Below, in pieces: positions 53,648-61,836 of a stretch of DNA of 64,000 nt. The notes beneath the pieces were generated by a model, which was not told where the DNA came from, did no database searches, and saw only the letters and a list, made by a program, of their open reading frames with translations. Every line of letters begins with the position of its first letter. Positions within the stretch are counted from its first letter, which is position 1. The translations under genes were made by a program, and so were the position numbers. Origin of the DNA: Sphingopyxis sp. UBA6723 (GTDB lineage: Bacteria; Pseudomonadota; Alphaproteobacteria; Sphingomonadales; Sphingomonadaceae); NCBI RefSeq assembly GCF_002454115.1, contig NZ_DKIH01000010.1:1-64000 (forward strand). Reading direction: 5' to 3'.

Positions 53648-53666
53648 GTTATTGATAATCGCTCGC
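53648..53666 (+). promoter_or_regulatory. candidate Fur box before feoA
   Basis: GTTATTGATAATCGCTCGC matches the classical 19-bp Fur consensus (GATAATGATAATCATTATC) at 12 of 19 positions, including the central TGATAATC. It ends 2 bp before the feoA ATG, so repressor binding would also cover the ribosome binding region. Fur or a related iron regulator is expected to control feo genes. Confidence 0.45.
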
Positions 53667-53668
53667 AA

Positions 53669-53920
53669 ATGAACGCAAAGCTCGATTCCGCGCCGCTCGG
53701 CGTCGCGGTCCGCATTTCCCGCATCGATTGGGACGCCATGTCGCACGACGAAGGGCGGCGGCTGCGCGAATTCGGGCTGATGGAGGGGATCGACGTGACC
53801 CCGCTCCACCGCGGCAGCCTGTTCTCGCGCGACCCGCTGGCGCTGTCGGTCGGGCGGATGCAGGTGATCATCCGTGCGCGGCAGGCGGCGATGATCGAAG
53901 TGGCGCCGACCGCGCCATGA
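53669..53920 (+). CDS. feoA: FeoA ferrous iron transport protein
   Basis: An 83-residue SH3-like FeoA protein with RLREFGLMEGIDVTPLHRGSLFSRDPLALSVGRMQVIIRARQAAMIEV, the standard fold that assists FeoB. It overlaps feoB by 4 bp. A candidate Fur box lies immediately upstream. Confidence 0.92.
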   Translation: MNAKLDSAPLGVAVRISRIDWDAMSHDEGRRLREFGLMEGIDVTPLHRGSLFSRDPLALSVGRMQVIIRARQAAMIEVAPTAP

Positions 53921-55788
53921 CCGCTGCCATCCCGACGATCGCGCTGGTCGGCAATCCCAATGCCGGCAAATCGAGCCTGTTCAACGCGCTGACCGGCGCA
54001 CGGCAGAAGATCGCCAATTACCCCGGCGTCACGGTCGAGCGCAAAGCCGGCCACGCCAGCTTTGCCGACGGGCGGCCGATGTCGCTGATCGATCTGCCCG
54101 GCAGTTACAGCCTGACCCCCGCCAGCCCCGACGAGGCGGTGACGCGCGATGTCGTGCTGGGTCAGCAGGCGGGCGAACGACGCCCCGACGCGCTCGTCGT
54201 TGTCGTCGATGCCGCCAACCTCGACAATCATCTCTGTTTCGCGCTCGAACTGATCGCGCTCGGGCTGCCGACGGTCGTCGCGCTCAACATGCTCGATCTG
54301 GCGGAGCGCGACGGGCTGACGCTCGACCCGGCGATCCTGTCGCGCGAACTCGGCGTCCCGGTGGTGCCGACCGTCGCGGTGCGCAAGCGCGGGCTGGCCG
54401 ACCTGCTCGCCGCGGTCGACGGCGCGATCCTTACGCATCAACTTGAAACCCACGACCATGCCGACCCGCCACCGTCCGACGCCGCGCTGCACCAGCGCGC
54501 CCGCGCGATCGCGCGCGCCGCAACCTTGTCCGAAACCCCGGTGCGCCGCTGGACCCAGCGCGTCGATGCCGTGCTGCTCCACCCCGCCCTCGGCTTCCTG
54601 ATCCTTCTCGCGCTGATGTTCGTGATGTTCCAGGGGGTCTATGCCTGGTCCGAAGCGCCGATCGGCTGGATCGAGGGCGGCATCGCGGCATTGCAGGAGG
54701 CGGTCACCGCGGCGCTGCCCGACGGTTTCCTGCGCGGGTTGATCATTGAGGGGATCCTCGGCGGGGTCGGGTCGGTCATCGTCTTCCTGCCGCAGATCCT
54801 GATCCTATTCCTCTTCATCCTTTTGCTTGAGGCATCGGGCTATATGACCCGCGCCGCCTTCCTGATGGACGGCATCATGGCCAAGGTCGGCCTGTCGGGG
54901 CGTGGCTTCATCCCGCTCCTGTCGAGCTTCGCCTGCGCGGTCCCCGGCATCATGGCGACGCGCGCGATTCCCGATGCCAAGGACCGGCTGACGACGATCC
55001 TGATCGCGCCACTGATGACCTGTTCGGCGCGGCTGCCCGTCTACACGCTGATCATCGGCGCCTTCATCCCGAACACCAATGTCGGCGGCTCGCCGGTCGG
55101 GCTGCAAGGGCTGGTGCTGTTCGGGCTCTACCTGTCGGGCATCGTCGGGGCGCTGGTCGTCGCGCTGGTGCTGCGCCGCACCGTCGCCAAGGGCAATGCC
55201 GCGGGCTTCATGATGGAAATGCCGCGTTACCAATGGCCGCGACTGCGCGATGTCGGCATCGCTTTGTGGCAGCGCGCGTGGATTTTCCTGCGCCGCGCCG
55301 GGACGATCATCTTCGTCACCACCATCGCGCTGTGGCTGTTGCTCAGCTATCCCAAGGTGCCGGAGGGCAGCAGCGAAAGCCAGGTCGATTACAGCGTCGC
55401 CGGGCGCATTGCGAGCGGGCTGGAGGTCGTCGTCGCCCCGATCGGTTTCAACCATGACATCGCGCTCGCACTGATCCCCGCGATGGCGGCGCGCGAGGTC
55501 GCGGTGTCAGCGCTCGCCACCGCCAATGCGATCGAGGCAGGCGATGACGAGGAAGCGATGGCGCAATCGCTCAGCGAGCGCTTGCAGGGCCGCTGGAGCA
55601 TCGCCACCGCACTCGCCTTCCTCGCGTGGTTCGTGTTCGCGCCGCAGTGTATTTCAACAATCGCGATCACCCGTCGGGAAACAAATGGGTGGCGCTGGCC
55701 CCTCTTCATGGTTGGCTATTTGTTCCTGCTCGCCTATGCCGCTGCTGGAATCACTTACTGGACAGCCGTCGCCTTTGGACTAGGCTGA
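53917..55788 (+). CDS. feoB: FeoB ferrous iron transporter
   Basis: A 623-residue protein. The N-terminal G domain has G1 GNPNAGKSS, G3 DLPG and G4 NMLD, with a switch region ANYPGVTVERKAG. The membrane part contains the two Gate motifs (around LSSFACAVPGIMATRAI and the later segment MAAREVAVSALA) and about eight or more helices. It imports Fe(II). The length is shorter than E. coli FeoB (773) but normal for alphaproteobacteria. I use ATG 53917, overlapping the feoA stop; the longer open frame is a read-through of feoA in another frame. No FeoC is seen. Confidence 0.95.
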   Translation: MTAAIPTIALVGNPNAGKSSLFNALTGARQKIANYPGVTVERKAGHASFADGRPMSLIDLPGSYSLTPASPDEAVTRDVVLGQQAGERRPDALVVVVDAANLDNHLCFALELIALGLPTVVALNMLDLAERDGLTLDPAILSRELGVPVVPTVAVRKRGLADLLAAVDGAILTHQLETHDHADPPPSDAALHQRARAIARAATLSETPVRRWTQRVDAVLLHPALGFLILLALMFVMFQGVYAWSEAPIGWIEGGIAALQEAVTAALPDGFLRGLIIEGILGGVGSVIVFLPQILILFLFILLLEASGYMTRAAFLMDGIMAKVGLSGRGFIPLLSSFACAVPGIMATRAIPDAKDRLTTILIAPLMTCSARLPVYTLIIGAFIPNTNVGGSPVGLQGLVLFGLYLSGIVGALVVALVLRRTVAKGNAAGFMMEMPRYQWPRLRDVGIALWQRAWIFLRRAGTIIFVTTIALWLLLSYPKVPEGSSESQVDYSVAGRIASGLEVVVAPIGFNHDIALALIPAMAAREVAVSALATANAIEAGDDEEAMAQSLSERLQGRWSIATALAFLAWFVFAPQCISTIAITRRETNGWRWPLFMVGYLFLLAYAAAGITYWTAVAFGLG

Positions 55789-55819
55789 TCCTCCACATTT
55801 TCTAGCGGAGCGGAGCGGC

Positions 55820-56359
55820 ATGGCTGGCAGCGTCAACAAGGTAATTTTGATCGGCAATCTGGGTGCTGATCCCGAAATCAAGTCGTTCCAGAATGGCGGC
55901 AAGATCGCCAACATCCGCATCGCGACCTCCGAGCAGTGGAAGGACCGGATGACCGGCGAGCGCAAGGAGCGCACCGAATGGCATAATGTCGTCATCAACG
56001 GCGAAGGGCTGGTCGGAGTCGTCGAACGCTATCTGAAAAAGGGCTCGAAGGTCTATATCGAAGGTTCGCTGCGCACCCGCAAATGGCAGGACCGCGACGG
56101 CAATGACAAATATACCACCGAGGTGGTGATCGCCGGCATGGGCGGCACGCTGACCATGCTCGACGGTGCGCCCGGCGGCGGTGGCGGCGGTTCGCGCGGC
56201 GGCGGCGGCGAGGATAGCTGGGGCAGCGGCAGCGGGTCGGGCGGTGGCTCGGGCGGCGGCTGGAACCAGGGCGGCAGCTCCGGCGGATCGTCCGGCGGCG
56301 GCAGCGGCGGCGGACGTCCGCCCTTCGACGACGATCTGGACGACGACGTTCCGTTCTGA
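55820..56359 (+). CDS. ssb: single-stranded DNA-binding protein
   Basis: A 179-residue SSB: OB fold at about residues 1-110 (VNKVILIGNLGADPEIK, TEWHNVVINGEGL, KKGSKVYIEGSLRTRKW), a very Gly-rich linker, and the acidic C-terminal tip DDDLDDDVPF that recruits repair and replication partners. It functions as a tetramer. Confidence 0.96.
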   Translation: MAGSVNKVILIGNLGADPEIKSFQNGGKIANIRIATSEQWKDRMTGERKERTEWHNVVINGEGLVGVVERYLKKGSKVYIEGSLRTRKWQDRDGNDKYTTEVVIAGMGGTLTMLDGAPGGGGGGSRGGGGEDSWGSGSGSGGGSGGGWNQGGSSGGSSGGGSGGGRPPFDDDLDDDVPF

Positions 56360-56374
56360 CGATAAACTGACACG

Positions 56375-56845
56375 ATGCTGAGCGAACAGATCACCGCCGC
56401 GGACGTCGCCCGCGGCGTGTGCCGCCTGTTCGCGCAGGCGGGGCTGGTCGCAATCCCCGAAGTGCCTTTGCCCAACGGGCGGCGCACCGACCTCACCGCC
56501 ATCGATGCCAAGGGCAATATAACGATCGTCGAGATCAAGGTCAGCCGCGCCGACCTACACGGCGACGGCAAATGGCCCGACTATTGCGACTGGTGCGACA
56601 ATTTTTACTGGGCGCTGGCGTCGGGACTCGACCCGGCAATCCTCGACACCGAAGGCTATCGCCCCGAAACCTCGGGCCTGATCATCGCCGACCGCTATGG
56701 CGCTGCCGTCGTTCGCGAAGCCGCAAGCTGCAACCTCGCCCCTGCGCGGCGCAAGGCCGAGCTACTACGGATCGGAAGGCTGTCGATGCGACGGTCAATG
56801 GTGGCGATGGACCCCGAATTGGCGGCGGGGTGGGTCGAGGGCTGA
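56375..56845 (+). CDS. MmcB-family DNA repair protein
   Basis: A 156-residue protein with the MmcB core: DVARGVCRLFAQAG, PLPNGRRTDLTAID, NITIVEIKVSRADLHGDGKWPDYCDWCDNFYWAL and GLIIADRYGAAVV. The E-x-K and preceding Asp resemble a restriction-endonuclease-like catalytic core. In Caulobacter, mmcB belongs to the DNA damage response. It lies 15 bp after ssb, which fits a repair function. Confidence 0.9.
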   Translation: MLSEQITAADVARGVCRLFAQAGLVAIPEVPLPNGRRTDLTAIDAKGNITIVEIKVSRADLHGDGKWPDYCDWCDNFYWALASGLDPAILDTEGYRPETSGLIIADRYGAAVVREAASCNLAPARRKAELLRIGRLSMRRSMVAMDPELAAGWVEG

Positions 56846-56873
56846 TGCCGCTCGCGTCGGCGCGGGAATATTA

Positions 56874-57109
56874 TCTCACGCAAAGGCGCGAAGGCGCAAA
56901 GATGAAGAATCTCACACAAAGACACAAAGAGGGCGTGATTTTCCGCGGCCGTCGCTTGTCGCCGCAGGCGACCATCAAAATGTCGCTTCGCGTGGTTTGC
57001 GCGCGACGGTGTTCGAGAAGACCGCCATCTTTGTGTCTTTGTGTGAGATTGTCGAAAGGCCCGCCGCGCTGACTTTTTCCTCTTCGCACCTTTGCGCCTT
57101 TGCGTGAGA
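56874..57109. repeat. nested palindromic element, type B-like (AT-shifted version)
   Basis: Outer arms begin TCTCACGCAAAGGCGCG at 56874 and end with its complement at 57109. Inner arms are a perfect 23-bp inverted repeat (56908-56930 / 57028-57050) made of ACACAAAG units. The 293-bp gap between mmcB and ribE contains nothing else. Units match the type B element at 41782 with G-to-A changes. Confidence 0.88.
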
Positions 57110-57138
57110 CATTCTCACAACCGACCTCTGAAGCCCGC

Positions 57139-57753
57139 CTATCCCCGCGCCTGCATCCGCGCCAGATAGCGCGCCAGAATGTCGATCTCCAGATTGACCG
57201 GCCGCCCCGCCGCCGCTTCGTCGAGCGTTGTCATCGCCTGCGTGTGCGGGATGATGTTGAGGGTGAAATAAGCGCTGCCGTCGGGCTGGTCGGTGACGTC
57301 GTTCACGGTCAGCGATACCCCGTCGACGGTGATCGATCCCTTCGGCGCGATATGCGCCGCCAGCGCAGCGGGCGCCGCGACGGTGACGGTCACGCTGTCG
57401 CCGATCGGCACGACCGACACGATCGTCCCCACCGCATCGACATGCCCGGTAACGATATGCCCGCCCAGCTCATCGCCGACCTTCAATGCACGCTCGAGGT
57501 TCAGGCGGCGCCCCGCGTCCCACATGCCCGGCGCGGTACAAGCGAGCGTTTCGGCGCTGGCGTCGATCGCAAACCAATGCCCGTCTGCATCGGCGCCCTT
57601 ATCGACCACGGTCAGGCACGCGCCCGAACAGGCGATCGACGCCCCCAGATCGACGGTGGTGGTGTCATAGGTCGTGCCGATGATCAGCCGCGCGTCGCCG
57701 CGATCCTCGCGCGAGCGAACAGTGCCGATGTCGGTGATGATGCCGGTGAACAT
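57139..57753 (-). CDS. ribE: riboflavin synthase alpha subunit
   Basis: This 204-residue enzyme has two lumazine-binding barrels: MFTGIITDIGTV, ACSGACLTV, LGGHIVTGHVDAVG, GSITVDGVSLTVNDV, FTLNIIPHTQAMTTL and a C-terminal trimerisation helix (NLEIDILARYLAR). It dismutates lumazine to riboflavin in the last step. It lies 9 bp after ribD in the same direction. Confidence 0.95.
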   Translation of the reverse strand: MFTGIITDIGTVRSREDRGDARLIIGTTYDTTTVDLGASIACSGACLTVVDKGADADGHWFAIDASAETLACTAPGMWDAGRRLNLERALKVGDELGGHIVTGHVDAVGTIVSVVPIGDSVTVTVAAPAALAAHIAPKGSITVDGVSLTVNDVTDQPDGSAYFTLNIIPHTQAMTTLDEAAAGRPVNLEIDILARYLARMQARG

Positions 57754-57762
57754 GGGGAGCGC

Positions 57763-58737
57763 TTATCCTTCTCTGACCCGCTCGTAAACGTCGAGCCGGT
57801 CGCTGCCAAGCGGGCGGCTGTCGGTCTGGCGCCAGCGGCCATGCGCGTCGGCCAGATCGGTCAGGCCGATGTCGCCGAGCGCGGGCTTGCCGCCGCCGAT
57901 CAGGATCGGCGCGCGGTAGAGCAAAAGCCGATCGACGCGGTCGGCGGCGAGGAAGGCCGCAGCCGCCCCGGCGCCGCCCTCGACCAGCACCGAATCGACA
58001 TCGTCGATCGCTTCGGGCGAAGAAACCGCACTCCAGCCTTCGGGCGCTTTGCCCGAGGTCAGCAGCAGCTTCGCCGGGCTGCGATCTTCCAACCCCACCA
58101 ACCGCACATTGAGGCTGGGGTTGTCAGCCACCAGCGTGCCGCGCCCGACGAGGATCGCCTGATGGTTCGCGCGTTCGAGGTGGCCGTGCGCGCGCGCGCG
58201 CTCCCCGGTGATCCAGCGGCTCGATCCGTCGCCCATCGCAATGCAGCCGTCGAGCGAGGTCGCCAGCTTGAGCGTGACGAAGGGCCGACGGGCCGCCTGC
58301 CGGGTCCACCAGGGCGCCATCGCGGCGCGCGCCTCGGCGGGCAGGACGCCCTCGATGACCGCGATCCCCGCCGCACGGAGGCGCGCGATACCCTTACCGT
58401 CGGTGCGGGCATCGGGATCCTGCGCCGCGACAACGACGCGCGCGATGCCCGCGGCGATCAGCGTGTCGCTGCACGCCGGGCCGCGCGGGCTGGCGTGCGC
58501 GCAAGGTTCCAGCGTGACATAGGCGGTGGCGCCGCGCGCTGCTTCGCCCGCTGCCGCCAGCGCAACCGCCTCGGCATGGGGGCGCCCGCCCGCTTGCGTC
58601 CAGCCGCGCGCGACAACGCGGCCGTCGCTCACGATCAGGCAGCCGACATTGGGATTGGGCGCCGACGCCGGGCGACCGCGCCGCGACAGCGCGATGGCGG
58701 CCGCCATCCAGTCGGCATCGGCGGGCGGGCGCTGCAT
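57763..58737 (-). CDS. ribD: bifunctional riboflavin deaminase-reductase
   Basis: This 324-residue protein has an N-terminal deaminase zinc site (PHAEAVAL, then EPCAHASPRGPACSD) and a C-terminal reductase domain (FVTLKLATSLDGCIA, SSRWITGERAR, AILVGRGTLVADNPSLNVR, VLVEGGAGAAAAF). It catalyses steps 2 and 3 of riboflavin synthesis. It lies 4 bp after the membrane-anchored hypothetical gene at 58742, so the three form one transcript. Confidence 0.94.
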   Translation of the reverse strand: MQRPPADADWMAAAIALSRRGRPASAPNPNVGCLIVSDGRVVARGWTQAGGRPHAEAVALAAAGEAARGATAYVTLEPCAHASPRGPACSDTLIAAGIARVVVAAQDPDARTDGKGIARLRAAGIAVIEGVLPAEARAAMAPWWTRQAARRPFVTLKLATSLDGCIAMGDGSSRWITGERARAHGHLERANHQAILVGRGTLVADNPSLNVRLVGLEDRSPAKLLLTSGKAPEGWSAVSSPEAIDDVDSVLVEGGAGAAAAFLAADRVDRLLLYRAPILIGGGKPALGDIGLTDLADAHGRWRQTDSRPLGSDRLDVYERVREG

Positions 58738-58741
58738 GCGC

Positions 58742-59209
58742 TCAGTCGGCGGCTTGGGCTTGCGGTCCGCGCGCCGCGCGCTCGGCGAGGGTCGAGCGCG
58801 GGACGGCCACCGGCTTTTTTTGCTTGGCCGCCGCCGCCTCGGCTTCGCCCAGCGTTTCGCGGGTCACCTTGTCGGCTTCGGCCGAATCATATTCGACCCC
58901 CATCATGTCGGCCAGCCGCTGATACTCGGCGCGCTTTTCGGCATTGGCGCGCGTCGTGGCCTTGGCGCGCGCGACCCATTCGGCGCGAATCTCTGCCGCG
59001 CTGCGGTCTTGCGTCCAGTTTTCGAAATAGATGATCTTGGTCTTCTCTTTCTCATATGGGATGAGATGCTCGGAAAAGCCGTAGAAGATCACGATGGGCA
59101 GGGTGATCGCCACCCCCCAGCTGGCCCAGCGATGCGGGCGTGGTTCGCGGATATAGGCCCAGAAATCCGACAGGCCGCCACCGACATCGACAGTGTTGAA
59201 CATTCCCAT
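58742..59209 (-). CDS. single-helix membrane protein of unknown function
   Basis: This 155-residue protein has one transmembrane helix (about residues 27-46, WASWGVAITLPIVIFYGFSEH). A conserved-looking FENWTQDRSAAEIRAEWVARAKATTRANAEKRAEYQRLADMMGVEYD segment suggests a helical bundle, followed by an Ala-rich C-terminus. I recognise no named family. Its place directly before ribD and ribE, with 4-bp spacing, suggests co-expression with riboflavin synthesis, but no function can be assigned. Confidence 0.65.
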   Translation of the reverse strand: MGMFNTVDVGGGLSDFWAYIREPRPHRWASWGVAITLPIVIFYGFSEHLIPYEKEKTKIIYFENWTQDRSAAEIRAEWVARAKATTRANAEKRAEYQRLADMMGVEYDSAEADKVTRETLGEAEAAAAKQKKPVAVPRSTLAERAARGPQAQAAD

Positions 59210-59355
59210 GCGACCAATTTAGGCGATCTTGTCGCAATTTGCGAGAGGGCGGGCGATTGCGCCGGACGATTGCAAACATGCTGACGATTGCAAAAAATGC
59301 AAGTGCAGATGCTTATTTCGCAGTTGCACAATTTTTTGTGCGCTGCAATATGAGC

Positions 59356-59417
59356 ATGCCTTTTAGGCATCCTCTCCCAAAACTTTCATGGGCCACCCTC
59401 GGGTGGCCCTTTTTTTT
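59356..59417 (+). ncRNA. candidate short RNA ending in an intrinsic terminator
   Basis: The 262-bp gap 59210-59471 has no good gene but holds a transcript-like structure on the plus strand. A small hairpin (ATGCC / GGCAT, 59356-59370) is followed by CCTCTCCC and the terminator at 59390. A possible promoter is TTGCAC (59324) with AATATG (59347) 17 bp on. No plus-strand gene lies upstream that needs this terminator. A 64-residue open frame at 59239-59433 runs through the terminator and is unlikely to be real. Confidence 0.4.
59390..59417 (+). terminator. intrinsic terminator
   Basis: A perfect 9-bp stem GGGCCACCC (59390-59398) / GGGTGGCCC (59401-59409) with a TC loop is followed by eight T residues (59410-59417). 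This is the strongest Rho-independent terminator in the window and points along the plus strand. Confidence 0.9.
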
Positions 59418-59471
59418 CGACCTTTTTGGTTGAGAGATGGGGATATTCTCCATCGGCCGGTGATTCGCGAA

Positions 59472-59936
59472 TCACGCCTGAAGCGGTGTCCGCTTTTCGA
59501 AGCGGCGCACTTCGGCGATAAAGCTGCCCGGCAGCGCGGTTGCGCCACCACTGTCGAGGTCGATATGCGCATAGCTGATCGCGATATCGGTCAACCGTTC
59601 GGCATCGCGAAAAATCGCGCAATGCACCGTGAAACTGCTCCGTTCAAACCGGCTCACCCGTGCCGCGATGGTGATCCGCTCATCGAGCCGCGCGGGGGCA
59701 TGATATTCGATTTCGCACCGCGTCTCGCGAATGTCTGTACCATATTGGTGAAAATAGGGGCCAGGCTGCCCTTCGCCCAGAGCGCGGAAATACTCGGTCA
59801 CTCCGATATCGGCATAGACCAGATAATTGCCATTGAAGACGATGTTCTGGCCGTCGATCTCGTTGAAACGTACGCGCACCGTTTCGCGGACGCGAAAATC
59901 GTCCAGCGGCACGTCCCAGTTGCTGCGGTCCATCAC
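59472..59936 (-). CDS. acyl-CoA thioesterase, hot-dog fold
   Basis: This 154-residue 4HBT-family protein has VRFNEIDGQNIVFNGNYLVYADIGVTEYFRALG, with the catalytic Asp region of YbgC/FadM-like thioesterases (NEIDGQNIVFNGNY), and the central strand TRCEIEYHAPARLDERITIAARV. Likely substrate is an acyl-CoA. It lies 4 bp after the aminopeptidase P gene. Confidence 0.87.
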   Translation of the reverse strand: MMDRSNWDVPLDDFRVRETVRVRFNEIDGQNIVFNGNYLVYADIGVTEYFRALGEGQPGPYFHQYGTDIRETRCEIEYHAPARLDERITIAARVSRFERSSFTVHCAIFRDAERLTDIAISYAHIDLDSGGATALPGSFIAEVRRFEKRTPLQA

Positions 59937-59940
59937 CGCG

Positions 59941-61767
59941 TCAGGCCGCGAGCGCCGCGGGGGTGCGATCTAGCGGTGCGCACGCCGCTTCGAGCCAGGC
60001 CCGCTCGTCTGCATCCATTCCCGGCGACAGCTTGGCGAACACCGCGGCATGATAAGCGTCGAGCCAGTCGGCCTCGGCGAACGACAACAACGCGGTTTCG
60101 ACCAGATTCTGGGCGATCGGGGCAAAGGTGATCGTCTCGAACCCCAGCATATCCTCTTCGGCGCCGTCGATACTGACCGGGACGACGATGACCAGATTTT
60201 CGATCCGGATGCCGAACGCGCCCGCCTTGTAATAGCCGGGCTCGTTCGACAGGATCATCCCCGCGTGCAGCGGCTCCTCGGTCCCCGCTTGCCCACCCGC
60301 GGGCTTGGCGATGCGCTGCGGCCCCTCATGGACCGCCAGATAGGCGCCGACGCCGTGGCCGGTGCCATGCGCATAATCGACCCCGTCGGCCCACAGATAT
60401 TGGCGCGCGAGAATGTCGAGCTGGCTGCCGCGCGTCCCCTTGGGAAAGCGCGCGGTGGCGAGCGCGATATGTCCCTTGAGCACCTGGGTGAAGCGACGGC
60501 GCATTTCGGCGGTCGGCGCGCCGATCGCGATCGTGCGCGTGATGTCGGTCGTGCCGTCGGCATATTGCCCGCCCGAATCGACCAGATAGAGCGTGCCGGT
60601 CTCGATCGCGCGGTTGGTCGTCGCATCGACCTTGTAATGCGGCAGCGCGCCGTTCGGCCCCGCGGCCGAGATCGTGTCGAACGACAGGTCGACAAGCCCG
60701 CCGCCCTCCTCGCGAAATTCGCGCAGCTTCGCCGCGGCGCCGAGTTCGTCGAGCCCGCCCTGCGGCGCAACATCCTCCATCCATTGCAGGAAGCGCGCCA
60801 CCGCGACGCCGTCGCGGACATGCGCGGCGCGCGTACCGCCCAGTTCGACATCGTTCTTGATCGCCTTGGGCAGCACCGCGGGATCGCGATGGCGCTCAAT
60901 CTTCGCGCCGGCCGCTTCCAGCGCGGTAAAGATCGCGGCGACCGCGCGGTCGGGATCGACCGCGACTTGTCTGTCCTTCAGGTTAGCAAGCGCCGCCTCG
61001 AACGCATCGCGGTCATGGATCCGCACGCTGTTGCCCAGATGCGCGCGCACCGCGTCGGTGACCTTCTCGGGCGCAATAAACAGGTCGGCGGTCGCGTCGG
61101 CGTGGAGCAATGCGAAAGCCAGCCCGACCGGCGTGTGGCTGACGTCGGTGCCGCGAATGTTAAAGGTCCAGGCAATCGAATCGAGCGCGGTCATCACCGT
61201 GGTATCGATGCCGTTGGCTTTCAGCCAATCGGCGATCACTTCGCGCTTCTCGACCGCGCTCTGCCCCGCGAGCGCGACATCGTGCACAGCGATCGGCGCA
61301 GTGCTCGGTACCGGCTGGTCGTCCCACGCCGCGTCGAGCGGATTAACATCGACCGCAACCAGCTGCGCGCCCTTGGCGGTCAACGCCCGGCTCAGCGACC
61401 GCGCCCAGTCGATCCCGTGGAGCCAGGGATCGAAGCCGATCTTTTGTCCCGCGCGGACATGCGCCCCCAGCCATTCGGCAACGCTCGACTGCGGCACGCC
61501 GACATAATCGAACAGCGACCCGTCGACCTGGTCACGCACCTGCACCGTATAGCGCCCGTCGATAAACACCGCGGCCTTGGTCGGCAGCACCGCCGCCGTC
61601 CCCGCCGAGCCGCCAAAGCCGGTCAGCCACGCCATGCGCTGCGCATAATCGCCGACATATTCGCTCATATGCTCGTCGCTGATCGGCACGACAAAGCCGT
61701 CGAGGCCGCGCGCGGCGAGTTCGGCGCGGACGCGGGCGAGGCGTTCTGCATGGACGGGGCTGGACAT
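59941..61767 (-). CDS. Xaa-Pro aminopeptidase P family protein
   Basis: A 608-residue M24B peptidase, the long form with two N-terminal creatinase domains. Metal ligands are in YLVDSGGQYADGTTDITR (two Asp), GTGHGVGAYLAVHEGP (His), ILSNEPGYYKAG (Glu) and FGIRIENLV (Glu). It removes N-terminal residues preceding proline. It has no signal peptide, so it is cytoplasmic. It is divergent from the S9 oligopeptidase gene, so two proline-related peptidases are paired. Confidence 0.94.
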   Translation of the reverse strand: MSSPVHAERLARVRAELAARGLDGFVVPISDEHMSEYVGDYAQRMAWLTGFGGSAGTAAVLPTKAAVFIDGRYTVQVRDQVDGSLFDYVGVPQSSVAEWLGAHVRAGQKIGFDPWLHGIDWARSLSRALTAKGAQLVAVDVNPLDAAWDDQPVPSTAPIAVHDVALAGQSAVEKREVIADWLKANGIDTTVMTALDSIAWTFNIRGTDVSHTPVGLAFALLHADATADLFIAPEKVTDAVRAHLGNSVRIHDRDAFEAALANLKDRQVAVDPDRAVAAIFTALEAAGAKIERHRDPAVLPKAIKNDVELGGTRAAHVRDGVAVARFLQWMEDVAPQGGLDELGAAAKLREFREEGGGLVDLSFDTISAAGPNGALPHYKVDATTNRAIETGTLYLVDSGGQYADGTTDITRTIAIGAPTAEMRRRFTQVLKGHIALATARFPKGTRGSQLDILARQYLWADGVDYAHGTGHGVGAYLAVHEGPQRIAKPAGGQAGTEEPLHAGMILSNEPGYYKAGAFGIRIENLVIVVPVSIDGAEEDMLGFETITFAPIAQNLVETALLSFAEADWLDAYHAAVFAKLSPGMDADERAWLEAACAPLDRTPAALAA

Positions 61768-61836
61768 GACGCGTTCCTTGTTCCTACATCGCTTACGATC
61801 CTGCCCAAATCGGGCGACACCGCAGGGGATTTATCG

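Noticed and set aside
56874..57109. CRISPR-like repeat array
   Set aside because: The repeats are short inverted arms with 8-bp periodicity and not direct repeats separated by unique spacers. No cas genes are present.
59239..59433. 64-residue open frame near the intrinsic terminator
   Set aside because: It reads straight through a perfect terminator hairpin and its T-run, and has no ribosome binding site.
60049..61836. Upstream extension of the S9 peptidase frame
   Set aside because: It is antisense to aminopeptidase P, and a clear signal peptide begins at 61837.
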